From RGIG3009 sp045630765 (GTDB lineage Bacteria > Bacillota > Clostridia > Oscillospirales > Acutalibacteraceae), in NCBI GenBank assembly GCA_045630765.1, contig JAZQTM010000084.1, positions 1 through 63,050 of the forward strand: DNA of 63,050 nucleotides. Direction: 5' to 3'. How positions within the stretch are numbered: position 1 is the stretch's first letter; each line of letters opens with the position of its first letter. A model generated the notes under the pieces. It worked only from the letters and a program-made list of their open reading frames with translations. It made no database searches and had not been told where the DNA came from. Shown here piece after piece: positions 16,577 to 23,165 of the stretch. Position numbers and translations under genes: made by a program.

Positions 16577-16605
16577 TTGTAAGGTGAGGGAAATCATCGT
16601 ATAAT
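16577..16605 (+). promoter_or_regulatory. Promoter of the aldose epimerase-like gene
   Basis: TTGTAA (16577-16582), 17-nt spacer, TATAAT (16600-16605). The start codon at 16666 has GGAGAG upstream. Confidence 0.8.
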
Positions 16606-16665
16606 AAAAAAGCACTGATTTATGCACTGTGTGATAAATGGGAAAAATAAAAGGAGAGAAATACC

Positions 16666-17514
16666 ATGGTTACACTGAAAAACGAAGCAATGACCGTCAC
16701 GATCAAAGAAAAGGGTGCCGAAATGACGTCGGTACTCGCGGCAAACGGCACGGAATATCTGTGGCACGGCGATCCCGCTTTTTGGGGTAAGCACGCACCG
16801 GTGCTGTTCCCGATCTGCAGCGGTTTGATAAATGGGGAGTACCACTACGAGGGAAAAACGTATGCGCTTCCCAAGCACGGATATGCGTGGGAGAAGCTTT
16901 TTACTCTTGAGAGTGCAACGGATACCGAGGCAACTTTCTTATTGTGTGATGATGAGGAAAGCCGTAAATGCTTCCCGTTCGCTTATGAACTGCGCATCAC
17001 CTATCGTTTGAACGGCAACACAATTGAGGTGGATTATGACGTGACCAATCCCGCGGATAAACCGCTGTATATGTCGATTGGTGCGCACGAGGCGTATGCT
17101 TGTCCGGAGGGCGTCGGCGAATATGAGATCGTTTTCCCGCAAGCGGAAACGCTGTATGCTTCGAGAAACATCAGCACCACCGACGATAAGCAACTCGTTT
17201 TGGATAACAGCAAGGTGTTTGATCTGAACGAAGAACTGTTCGCTAACGATTCGCTCAATTTCCGCGGCGGCAGCAAATCCGATTCGCTTATTTTGAGAAA
17301 CAAAAAGACCGGTCGCGGTGTGGAAGTCAAGTATGAGGGCTTTGAAAATCTCTTGTTATGGCAGCCGTACAAAGCACCGTTTTTGTGCGTGGAGCCGTGG
17401 TGCGGTTTCCCCGATGTAAAGGGTCACGACGGCGATATCACAAAAAAATACAGCATCCATTGTGTTGAAGCGGGCGAGACCTTCCATCGCGTACATACGA
17501 TCACGTTGCTGTAA
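16666..17514 (+). CDS. Aldose 1-epimerase family protein
   Basis: A 282-residue galactose mutarotase-like protein that would interconvert sugar anomers in the cytoplasm. Its opening (MVTLKNEAMTVTIKEKGAEMTSV) and the segments LFPICSGL, LPKHGYAWEKLF, IGAHEAYACPEG and VEPWCGFPD fit the mutarotase-like fold of the LACX/YeaD type. Likely catalytic His residues are in KHGYAW and GAHEAY. It is divergent from the MFS transporter and stands alone before the S-box leader. The exact sugar is unknown. Confidence 0.88.
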   Translation: MVTLKNEAMTVTIKEKGAEMTSVLAANGTEYLWHGDPAFWGKHAPVLFPICSGLINGEYHYEGKTYALPKHGYAWEKLFTLESATDTEATFLLCDDEESRKCFPFAYELRITYRLNGNTIEVDYDVTNPADKPLYMSIGAHEAYACPEGVGEYEIVFPQAETLYASRNISTTDDKQLVLDNSKVFDLNEELFANDSLNFRGGSKSDSLILRNKKTGRGVEVKYEGFENLLLWQPYKAPFLCVEPWCGFPDVKGHDGDITKKYSIHCVEAGETFHRVHTITLL

Positions 17515-17520
17515 AAAAGG

Positions 17521-17548
17521 TTGACAAACCGACAAAATGTGATACAAT
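17521..17548 (+). promoter_or_regulatory. metK promoter
   Basis: TTGACA (17521-17526), 16-nt spacer, TACAAT (17543-17548), directly ahead of the S-box leader. Confidence 0.85.
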
Positions 17549-17568
17549 GGTTATCGAAAATTGAATAG

Positions 17569-17703
17569 GTCCTTATCAAGAGTGGCGGAGGGACAGGCCC
17601 TGTGAAGCCCGGCAACCTGCAAGCGCAAGGTGCTAAATCCTGCGGTTTAGACCGACAGATGAGGTGGAGATACGCCCCGTATTCTGTACGGGGCGCTTTT
17701 TTC
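17569..17703 (+). promoter_or_regulatory. SAM-I (S-box) riboswitch upstream of metK
   Basis: The S-box core is intact: CTTATCAAGAGTGGCGGAGG from 17572, AAGCCCGGCAACC, AAGGTGCTAAATCCTGC and GACAGATGAG (ending near 17662). It is followed by a terminator, CGCCCCGTA / TACGGGGCG (17673-17695), with a T run. When S-adenosylmethionine is bound the terminator forms and metK is shut off. Confidence 0.96.
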
Positions 17704-17726
17704 GCAAAGAAAAGGAGAAATAACGT

Positions 17727-18911
17727 ATGGCAAGACATTTTTTCACATCAGAATCCGTAACCGAGGGACATCCCGATAAAGTTTGTGACCAGATTTCCGA
17801 CGCGGTACTCGACGCGATCATCGGTCAGGATCCTGCGGCACACGTTGCGTGTGAAACCGTGACTACCACCGGTATGGTGATGGTGATGGGTGAGATTACC
17901 ACGACGGCTTCGGTCGATATTCCGAAGATCGTACGCGGTGTGGTGAATGATATTGGTTACAACAACGCGTCCATTGGTTTCGACGGTAACACTTGTGCCG
18001 TGATGACGGTGCTTGACGAGCAGTCGCCTGACATCGCGATGGGCGTTAACGAGGCGATCGAGGTGCGCGGTGACGAAGAGGGCGATCAGTACGATCGCAT
18101 CGGCGCGGGCGACCAAGGTCTTATGTTCGGTTTTGCGTGTGACGAAACCCCCGAACTGATGCCGCTCCCGATCTCGCTGTCGCATCGTTTGGCAAAGGAA
18201 CTTGCCGCGTTGCGCAAGAACGGTACGCTTTCGTATTTGCGTCCCGACGGCAAAACGCAGGTGACGGTGGAATACGATGGTAACCGACCGATTCGTGTGG
18301 ATACGGTGGTTGTATCGACGCAACACGATCCTGACGTGACGCTGGATACCATTCGTGCTGATATCACGAACAAGCTTATCAAAGCAGTGGTACCGACCGA
18401 GTTGATGGATGAAAATACCAAGATTTTCGTTAACCCCACCGGTCGTTTCGTGGTAGGCGGTCCGCAGGGTGACAGCGGTCTGACCGGTCGTAAGATCATC
18501 GTGGATACCTATGGTGGCTATGCTTGCCACGGCGGCGGTGCTTTCTCGGGCAAGGATCCCACGAAAGTGGATCGCTCCGCTTCCTATATGGCGCGGTACG
18601 CGGCGAAGAACGTGGTTGCAGCCGGTTTGGCAGCACAGTGTGAGGTACAGCTTGCGTATGCTATCGGTGTAGCAAATCCCGTTTCGGTGCGGGTGGATAC
18701 CCGTGGTACCGGCACGGTTGCCGACGAGGTACTTGCCGCGGCAGTGAGCCGTGTGTTTGATTTCCGCCCCGCGGCGATCATTGACACGCTTGAGTTGCGC
18801 AAACCGCAGTATCGCGCGTTGGCGGCATACGGTCATATCGGACGTGAAGATCTTGACGTCGTGTGGGAGCGCACTGACCGCGTTGAGGCGCTCAAAGCAG
18901 CAGTTTTATAA
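17727..18911 (+). CDS. metK: S-adenosylmethionine synthetase
   Basis: Makes S-adenosylmethionine from methionine and ATP. It has 394 residues, the normal length. Signatures are the N-terminal ESVTEGHPDKVCDQISDA, GAGDQGLMFG and the P-loop-like GGGAFSGKDPTKVDRS. The start follows AAAGGAGAAATAACGT. It is single-gene and controlled by the S-box leader. A dense antisense reading frame across it is a by-product of codon usage, not a gene. Confidence 0.98.
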   Translation: MARHFFTSESVTEGHPDKVCDQISDAVLDAIIGQDPAAHVACETVTTTGMVMVMGEITTTASVDIPKIVRGVVNDIGYNNASIGFDGNTCAVMTVLDEQSPDIAMGVNEAIEVRGDEEGDQYDRIGAGDQGLMFGFACDETPELMPLPISLSHRLAKELAALRKNGTLSYLRPDGKTQVTVEYDGNRPIRVDTVVVSTQHDPDVTLDTIRADITNKLIKAVVPTELMDENTKIFVNPTGRFVVGGPQGDSGLTGRKIIVDTYGGYACHGGGAFSGKDPTKVDRSASYMARYAAKNVVAAGLAAQCEVQLAYAIGVANPVSVRVDTRGTGTVADEVLAAAVSRVFDFRPAAIIDTLELRKPQYRALAAYGHIGREDLDVVWERTDRVEALKAAVL

Positions 18912-18917
18912 AAAATA

Positions 18918-18946
18918 TTGACATTATCCGTGGATAATGGGATAAT
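18918..18946 (+). promoter_or_regulatory. rsmD-coaD promoter with an internal palindrome
   Basis: TTGACA (18918-18923), 17-nt spacer, GATAAT (18941-18946). The spacer is filled by the perfect dyad ATTATCC-GT-GGATAAT (18923-18938). The predicted transcription start (about 18952-18953) lies only a few bases before the rsmD ATG at 18956, so the message may be leaderless. Confidence 0.8.
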
Positions 18947-18955
18947 AGAGGTTGT

Positions 18956-19495
18956 ATGAGAGTTATTACCGGAACCGCGCGGGGCTGCCGTTTGGAAACG
19001 CTCGAAGGTTTGGATACGCGTCCTACCTCCGACCGTGTGAAAGAAGGGCTGTTCTCCGCCATCTGTTTTGAAATTGAAGGGCGGCGCGTGCTGGATCTGT
19101 TTGCCGGTTCCGGGCAAATGGGTATTGAAGCGCTCAGTCGCGGTGCCAAATCGTGCGTGTTTGTGGATCGCAGCCGTCAGGCGGCAGAGGTGATCCGCCG
19201 CAACCTGCGGGCAACCAAGCTGGAAGCGGGAGCCGAAGTGGTGTGTCGGGACTCTTTGGAGTATTTGGCACACGCAGCTGGACCGTTCGATCTGGTGTTT
19301 TTGGACCCGCCGTATGCTGCGGAATTGCTCGTACCGTGTTTGGAACAGCTTTCCGGCAAGGTGGCGGCAGGCGCCACGGTGGTATGTGAAAGCGATCGCG
19401 AAACCGTATTACCCGAAACTGTTGGAGCGTTTTCGTTGTATCGTTCCTATCGCTACGGGCGGGTAACCATTCGGTTGTATCGCGAAAAAGAATAG
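18956..19495 (+). CDS. rsmD: 16S rRNA (guanine-N2)-methyltransferase RsmD
   Basis: Methylates G966 (E. coli numbering) of 16S rRNA. It has 179 residues; the SAM-binding motif is DLFAGSGQMGIEAL (about residues 46-59) and the catalytic motif is FLDPPY (about 120-125). The opening MRVITGTARGCRLETLEG is typical, which supports the ATG at 18956 even though it has little room for a ribosome binding site. It is followed at 9 nt by coaD, a gene pair widely conserved in Bacillota. Confidence 0.94.
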   Translation: MRVITGTARGCRLETLEGLDTRPTSDRVKEGLFSAICFEIEGRRVLDLFAGSGQMGIEALSRGAKSCVFVDRSRQAAEVIRRNLRATKLEAGAEVVCRDSLEYLAHAAGPFDLVFLDPPYAAELLVPCLEQLSGKVAAGATVVCESDRETVLPETVGAFSLYRSYRYGRVTIRLYREKE

Positions 19496-19504
19496 AGGTC
19501 GTCT

Positions 19505-19996
19505 ATGAAACTGGCAATTTGTCCGGGTAGTTTTGACCCGGTGACCTGCGGACATTTGAACGTCATTGCCCGCGCGGCGGCAATGTTTGACAAAGTGATT
19601 GTCGTCGTTATGGTCAATAACAATAAACATCCGTTGTTCACGCAAGAGGAACGCGTGGAATTGCTCAAACGGGCTACCGCGGATTTCCCGAACGTGGAAG
19701 TGGATGCGTATGGTGGAATGCTCGCGGAATATGCCCGCGAAAAGCAGGCGACCGTTATTGTTAAAGGTTTGCGCGCGATGTCGGATTTTGAGTACGAATT
19801 CCAAATGGCGCTCACCAACCGCAAATTAAACCCCGCAGTGGAAACGGTCTTCTTGACAACGAATGCCGAGTATATGTATCTGTCGTCCAGCTTGGTCAAG
19901 CAGGTGGCGGCGCTCGGCGGTGATATTCGTGAATTTGTGCCAGCGTGCATTGTTAAAGATATTTTAGAAAAATACGGAAGGAACGAAGAAACATGA
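19505..19996 (+). CDS. coaD: Pantetheine-phosphate adenylyltransferase
   Basis: Fourth step of coenzyme A synthesis, transferring AMP to 4'-phosphopantetheine. It has 163 residues. The nucleotidyltransferase motif GSFDPVTCGH (about 8-17), the substrate loop VNNNKHPLFT, VKGLRAMSDFEYE and the C-terminal LSSSLVKQ (the ISSTxVR-type motif) are all present. It lies 9 nt after rsmD and overlaps the following coiled-coil gene by 4 nt. Confidence 0.96.
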   Translation: MKLAICPGSFDPVTCGHLNVIARAAAMFDKVIVVVMVNNNKHPLFTQEERVELLKRATADFPNVEVDAYGGMLAEYAREKQATVIVKGLRAMSDFEYEFQMALTNRKLNPAVETVFLTTNAEYMYLSSSLVKQVAALGGDIREFVPACIVKDILEKYGRNEET

Positions 19997-20454
19997 CTAT
20001 CGAAAATTTACTGGACCAAATTGATGAAATGATCGACAAAGCCTGGGGTTTACCGTTGTCCGGTGGTAAATGCTTGGTTGAGGCAGACAAGCTGCGCGAT
20101 ATCATTGACGATATTCGCGGCAATATGCCCAGCGAGATCCGTCAGGCGAAATCCATCGTAGCGGATCGTACCGACATCATCGAAACCGCGAAGAAGGAAG
20201 CCGAAGATATCGTCCGCACCGCCGAGGAGCGCGCTCGTGCGATGGTGATGCAGGAAGAAGTCGTCAAACAGGCGGCGCAGAAGGCAAACGAGATCGCTAC
20301 GCAGACCCAGCTCAAATGCCGTGAGATGCGTAAAGGCGCACAGGATTTTGTGGACGATCTTCTCAAACGCACGGAAGAGGATTTGGCAAAGCACGCGTCC
20401 GAAGTGCATCAGATGCGTCAGATGCTGCGTAAGCCCGCTTCTCGCGAGGAGTAA
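19993..20454 (+). CDS. Coiled-coil protein of unknown function
   Basis: A 153-residue hydrophilic protein with no signal peptide. It starts in the coaD stop codon (ATGA). From about residue 45 to 140 it is a continuous helix of heptad type (IETAKKEAEDIVRTAEERAR and onward), with an N-terminal LLDQIDEMIDKAW helix. Similar proteins follow coaD in many Clostridia and are often labelled ATPase or ATP-synthase-B-like, but no nucleotide-binding motif is visible here. It ends before a strong terminator. Function unknown. Confidence 0.85.
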   Translation: MTIENLLDQIDEMIDKAWGLPLSGGKCLVEADKLRDIIDDIRGNMPSEIRQAKSIVADRTDIIETAKKEAEDIVRTAEERARAMVMQEEVVKQAAQKANEIATQTQLKCREMRKGAQDFVDDLLKRTEEDLAKHASEVHQMRQMLRKPASREE

Positions 20455-20467
20455 AATCGAGTATCAA

Positions 20468-20501
20468 AGAGACCAATGCAGAGGCATTGGTCTCTTTTTT
20501 T
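20468..20501 (+). terminator. Intrinsic terminator of the rsmD-coaD operon
   Basis: Stem AGAGACCAATGC / GCATTGGTCTCT with loop AGAG and a T run. Confidence 0.92.
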
Positions 20502-20531
20502 ATAAAAACTAATAAATTCTCGGACAAGCCC

Positions 20532-20560
20532 TTGCGTTTCAGGCAAATTCGGGGTATAAT
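20532..20560 (+). promoter_or_regulatory. Promoter of the FeS scaffold / GGGtGRT pair
   Basis: TTGCGT (20532-20537), 17-nt spacer, TATAAT (20555-20560). The start codon at 20595 follows AAAGGAGTAACAAT. Confidence 0.8.
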
Positions 20561-20594
20561 ACAAGATGCATTAAAATCCGAAAGGAGTAACAAT

Positions 20595-21287
20595 ATGAAC
20601 TATTCCCATGAAGTTGAACAAATGTGTATAGTGAAGAAGGGCCCGCATCACGGTCCCGCTCCCATTCCCGAAGAGGGCAAATGGGTAAAAGCTACACAGA
20701 TCGCCGACATTTCCGGCCTTACCCACGGTGTGGGTTGGTGTGCACCGCAGCAGCGCACCTGCAAATTGACGCTCAACGTCAAAAACGGTGTGGTTGAGGA
20801 AGCGTTGGTGGAAACCATCGGCTGCTCCGGTATGACCCACTCCGCTGCAATGGCTGCGGAGATCCTTCCCGGCAAAACGCTGCTCGAATGCCTTAACACC
20901 GACCTCGTGTGCGATGCCATCAACGTCGCGATGCGCGAGTTGTTCTTGCAGATCGTGTACGGTCGTACCCAGTCCGCATTCTCCGAGGACGGCTTGTCCA
21001 TCGGTGCCGGTCTGGAAGACCTCGGTAAAGGTCTGCGTTCGCAGGTGGGTACCATGTATTCCACCAAGGCGAAAGGCGTGCGTTTCTTGGAAATGGCAGA
21101 AGGCTACGTGACCAAGATCGCGTTGGATGAAGAGGGCGAGGTTATCGGTTATCAGTTCGTCCGCCTCGGCAAGATGCTGGAAGACATCCGTCACGGCATG
21201 GAGCCGAACGAAGCCTACAACAAAAACATCGGTCAGTACGGTCGCTTCGATTCTGCAGCGAAGTACATTGACCCCCGTGAAGAATAA
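20595..21287 (+). CDS. Iron-sulfur cluster assembly scaffold-like protein (IscU/NifU-N type)
   Basis: A 230-residue protein with the IscU/NifU N-terminal fold: CAPQQRTCKLTLNVKNGVVEEA, then the cysteine-containing ETIGCSGMTHSAAMAAEILPGKTL, as in the NifU-like scaffolds found in Clostridia. The two segments carry cysteines that could bind an FeS cluster. It is longer than IscU, and the C-terminal 90 residues have no recognised motif. It is 15 nt upstream of the GGGtGRT gene, a pairing that recurs in Clostridia, so the two probably act together. The exact client is unknown. Confidence 0.82.
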   Translation: MNYSHEVEQMCIVKKGPHHGPAPIPEEGKWVKATQIADISGLTHGVGWCAPQQRTCKLTLNVKNGVVEEALVETIGCSGMTHSAAMAAEILPGKTLLECLNTDLVCDAINVAMRELFLQIVYGRTQSAFSEDGLSIGAGLEDLGKGLRSQVGTMYSTKAKGVRFLEMAEGYVTKIALDEEGEVIGYQFVRLGKMLEDIRHGMEPNEAYNKNIGQYGRFDSAAKYIDPREE

Positions 21288-21302
21288 GAGGAGGTTGCAG
21301 AC

Positions 21303-22310
21303 ATGGCGAACGATGTAAAATTCGAAGGCAAAGACAGACGTCTTGCCAAAATTGAAAAGTTTTTGGCCGAGAACGACCTCGGTTCGATGGAAGAGTGCCG
21401 CGATCTCTGCCTGAGCAAGGGTATTGACGTGGAAGCCATCGTCAAGGGTGTGCAGCCCATCGCGTTTGAAAATGCTGTTTGGGCATATACTCTGGGCGTT
21501 GCGCTGGCTCTTAAACGCGGCGTGAAAGAAGCAGCAGAAGCTTCCGCTGTGATCGGTGAAGGTTTGCAGGCATTCTGCGTTCCCGGTTCGGTTGCTGAGC
21601 AGCGTAGTGTTGGTTTGGGTCACGGTAATCTCGGCAAGATGCTCTTGTCGGAAGAAACCGATTGCTTCGCTTTCTTGGCAGGTCACGAATCCTTTGCGGC
21701 GGCAGAAGGTGCTATCGGTATTGCCCGTACCGCCAACAAGGCTCGTAAACAGCCCCTGCGCGTTATCTTAAACGGTTTGGGTAAGGATGCGGCGTATATC
21801 ATCAGCCGTATCAACGGTTTCACCTATGTGGAAACCGAATACGATTTCTACACCGACGAGCTCAAAATCGTCCGTGAAAAAGCGTTCTCCGACGGTGAGC
21901 GTGCCAAAGTTCGTTGCTACGGCGCGAATGACGTTTCGGAAGGCGTTGCCATCATGAAGTACGAGAAGGTTGAGGTTTCCATCACCGGTAACTCCACCAA
22001 CCCGACTCGCTTCCAGCATCCGGTGGCGGGCACCTACAAGAAATGGACGCTCGAGAATGGCAAAAAATACTTCTCCGTGGCATCCGGCGGCGGAACGGGC
22101 CGTACCCTGCACCCCGATAACGTGGCGGCAGGCCCTGCCTCTTACCGCTTGACCGATACGATGGGGCGGATGCACGGTGATGCACAGTTTGCGGGTTCTT
22201 CCTCCGTTCCGGCTCACGTCGAAATGATGGGCTTGATCGGTGCAGGTAACAACCCCATGGTTGGTATGACTGTTGCTTGTGCAGTTGCGGTTTCCGAAGC
22301 GCTGAAATAA
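21303..22310 (+). CDS. GGGtGRT protein
   Basis: A 335-residue member of the GGGtGRT family, named from the motif seen here as SGGGTGRTLHPDNVAAGP near residue 262. The family is restricted to anaerobes and has no established function. The protein is soluble, with repeated glycine-rich segments (GLGHGNLGKML, LGKDAAYIIS, GLIGAGNNPMVG). The start follows AGAGGAGGTTGCAGAC. It is cotranscribed with the FeS scaffold-like gene and ends at a terminator. A role in FeS or radical chemistry is inference from the pairing. Confidence 0.88.
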   Translation: MANDVKFEGKDRRLAKIEKFLAENDLGSMEECRDLCLSKGIDVEAIVKGVQPIAFENAVWAYTLGVALALKRGVKEAAEASAVIGEGLQAFCVPGSVAEQRSVGLGHGNLGKMLLSEETDCFAFLAGHESFAAAEGAIGIARTANKARKQPLRVILNGLGKDAAYIISRINGFTYVETEYDFYTDELKIVREKAFSDGERAKVRCYGANDVSEGVAIMKYEKVEVSITGNSTNPTRFQHPVAGTYKKWTLENGKKYFSVASGGGTGRTLHPDNVAAGPASYRLTDTMGRMHGDAQFAGSSSVPAHVEMMGLIGAGNNPMVGMTVACAVAVSEALK

Positions 22311-22326
22311 GAATTGTTTGAACAAC

Positions 22327-22369
22327 AAAGCGACACGACGCTTGAGAGCGCCGTGTCGCTTTTGTTTTT
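22327..22369. terminator. Intrinsic terminator after the GGGtGRT gene
   Basis: Stem AGCGACACGACGCT / AGCGCCGTGTCGCT with one G-T-type mismatch and a T run. It also lies downstream of the convergent glycyl radical operon. Confidence 0.88.
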
Positions 22370-22379
22370 CATAGTGAAT

Positions 22380-23162
22380 TTAGAGCAAAAAGGGTTTTCC
22401 GATTCGCTGATATTTTGTCGGTGTCAATGCGTTATACTCCAATTTTTCCCACTCATCATCTCCCACGATGGTTGACAGAGCAGCCAAATTTTCCTCCGTA
22501 TGGGTAATTCCGGGAATCAATGGTGTCCGAAGAATAAAGGGTTTACCGGAAACCCGCAAATGTTCCAAGTTTCTCAAAATGAGCGCATTGGAAACGCCGG
22601 TATAGTGTTGGTGGAGCGCATCATCGGCGAGTTTTAGATCAAACATGACATAGTCTACACATTCAATCACGCGCCGAAACAGGCGCTCGTCAGCATATCC
22701 GCAAGTTTCAATGGCGGTGTGCGCATCCGTGTTGTTGATAAGATCAATGAGCGCTTCTCCTTGGAGGAGCGGCTCGCCTCCCGAAAACGTGATTCCGCCC
22801 TCGTTTCCTGACAATCGTTTTTGTCGCGCGACCAGTGCGAAATATTCGTCGTTTGAAAGTTCTCTGTGCGAGAGCTGAAGAGCGTCTGTCGGACATACCG
22901 AAACGCACTTGCCGCACTGCGTACAGCGTTCTCTCGATACGGTGTGTTGGGGAGCGAAGGAATGTACGCCGTTTGGGCAACAGACGCATTGTTTGCACGA
23001 CACGCACTTGTTTTCCTCATAGATCAAGATGGACGCCGTTTGTTGTGTTTCGGGATTGTGACACCAAGCACAGTGCAAAGGACATCCGGCGAGGAAAATG
23101 GTGGTGCGTATGCCGGGACCGTCGTGTAGAGAAAAATCTTGAACGTTACAAATTTTCAACAC
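22380..23162 (-). CDS. Glycyl radical enzyme activase (radical SAM)
   Basis: A 260-residue activase of the pyruvate formate-lyase activating enzyme family. The radical SAM motif CxxxCxxC is at about residues 27-34 (GCPLHCAWCHNPE). It is followed by a ferredoxin-like insert with two 4Fe-4S cysteine sets (CVSCKQCVCC and CTQCGKCVSVCP), as in activases of non-PFL glycyl radical enzymes. FSGGEPLLQ is the conserved GGE motif. It lies 3 nt after the glycyl radical enzyme gene and should install its radical. The C-terminus is rather short for the family but ends cleanly. Confidence 0.92.
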   Translation of the reverse strand: MLKICNVQDFSLHDGPGIRTTIFLAGCPLHCAWCHNPETQQTASILIYEENKCVSCKQCVCCPNGVHSFAPQHTVSRERCTQCGKCVSVCPTDALQLSHRELSNDEYFALVARQKRLSGNEGGITFSGGEPLLQGEALIDLINNTDAHTAIETCGYADERLFRRVIECVDYVMFDLKLADDALHQHYTGVSNALILRNLEHLRVSGKPFILRTPLIPGITHTEENLAALSTIVGDDEWEKLEYNALTPTKYQRIGKPFLL

Positions 23163-23165
23163 AGT

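Noticed and set aside
17748..18836. Long antisense reading frame across metK
   Set aside because: It mirrors the codon usage of metK, has no ribosome binding site and matches no family pattern; the sense gene is certain.
18923..18938. DnaA box in the rsmD promoter dyad
   Set aside because: The dyad contains TTATCC but not the following ACA of the DnaA box, and no replication genes are nearby.
20571..21686. Antisense frame across the FeS scaffold and GGGtGRT genes
   Set aside because: Spans two well-supported genes and the gap between them, with shadow-like composition.
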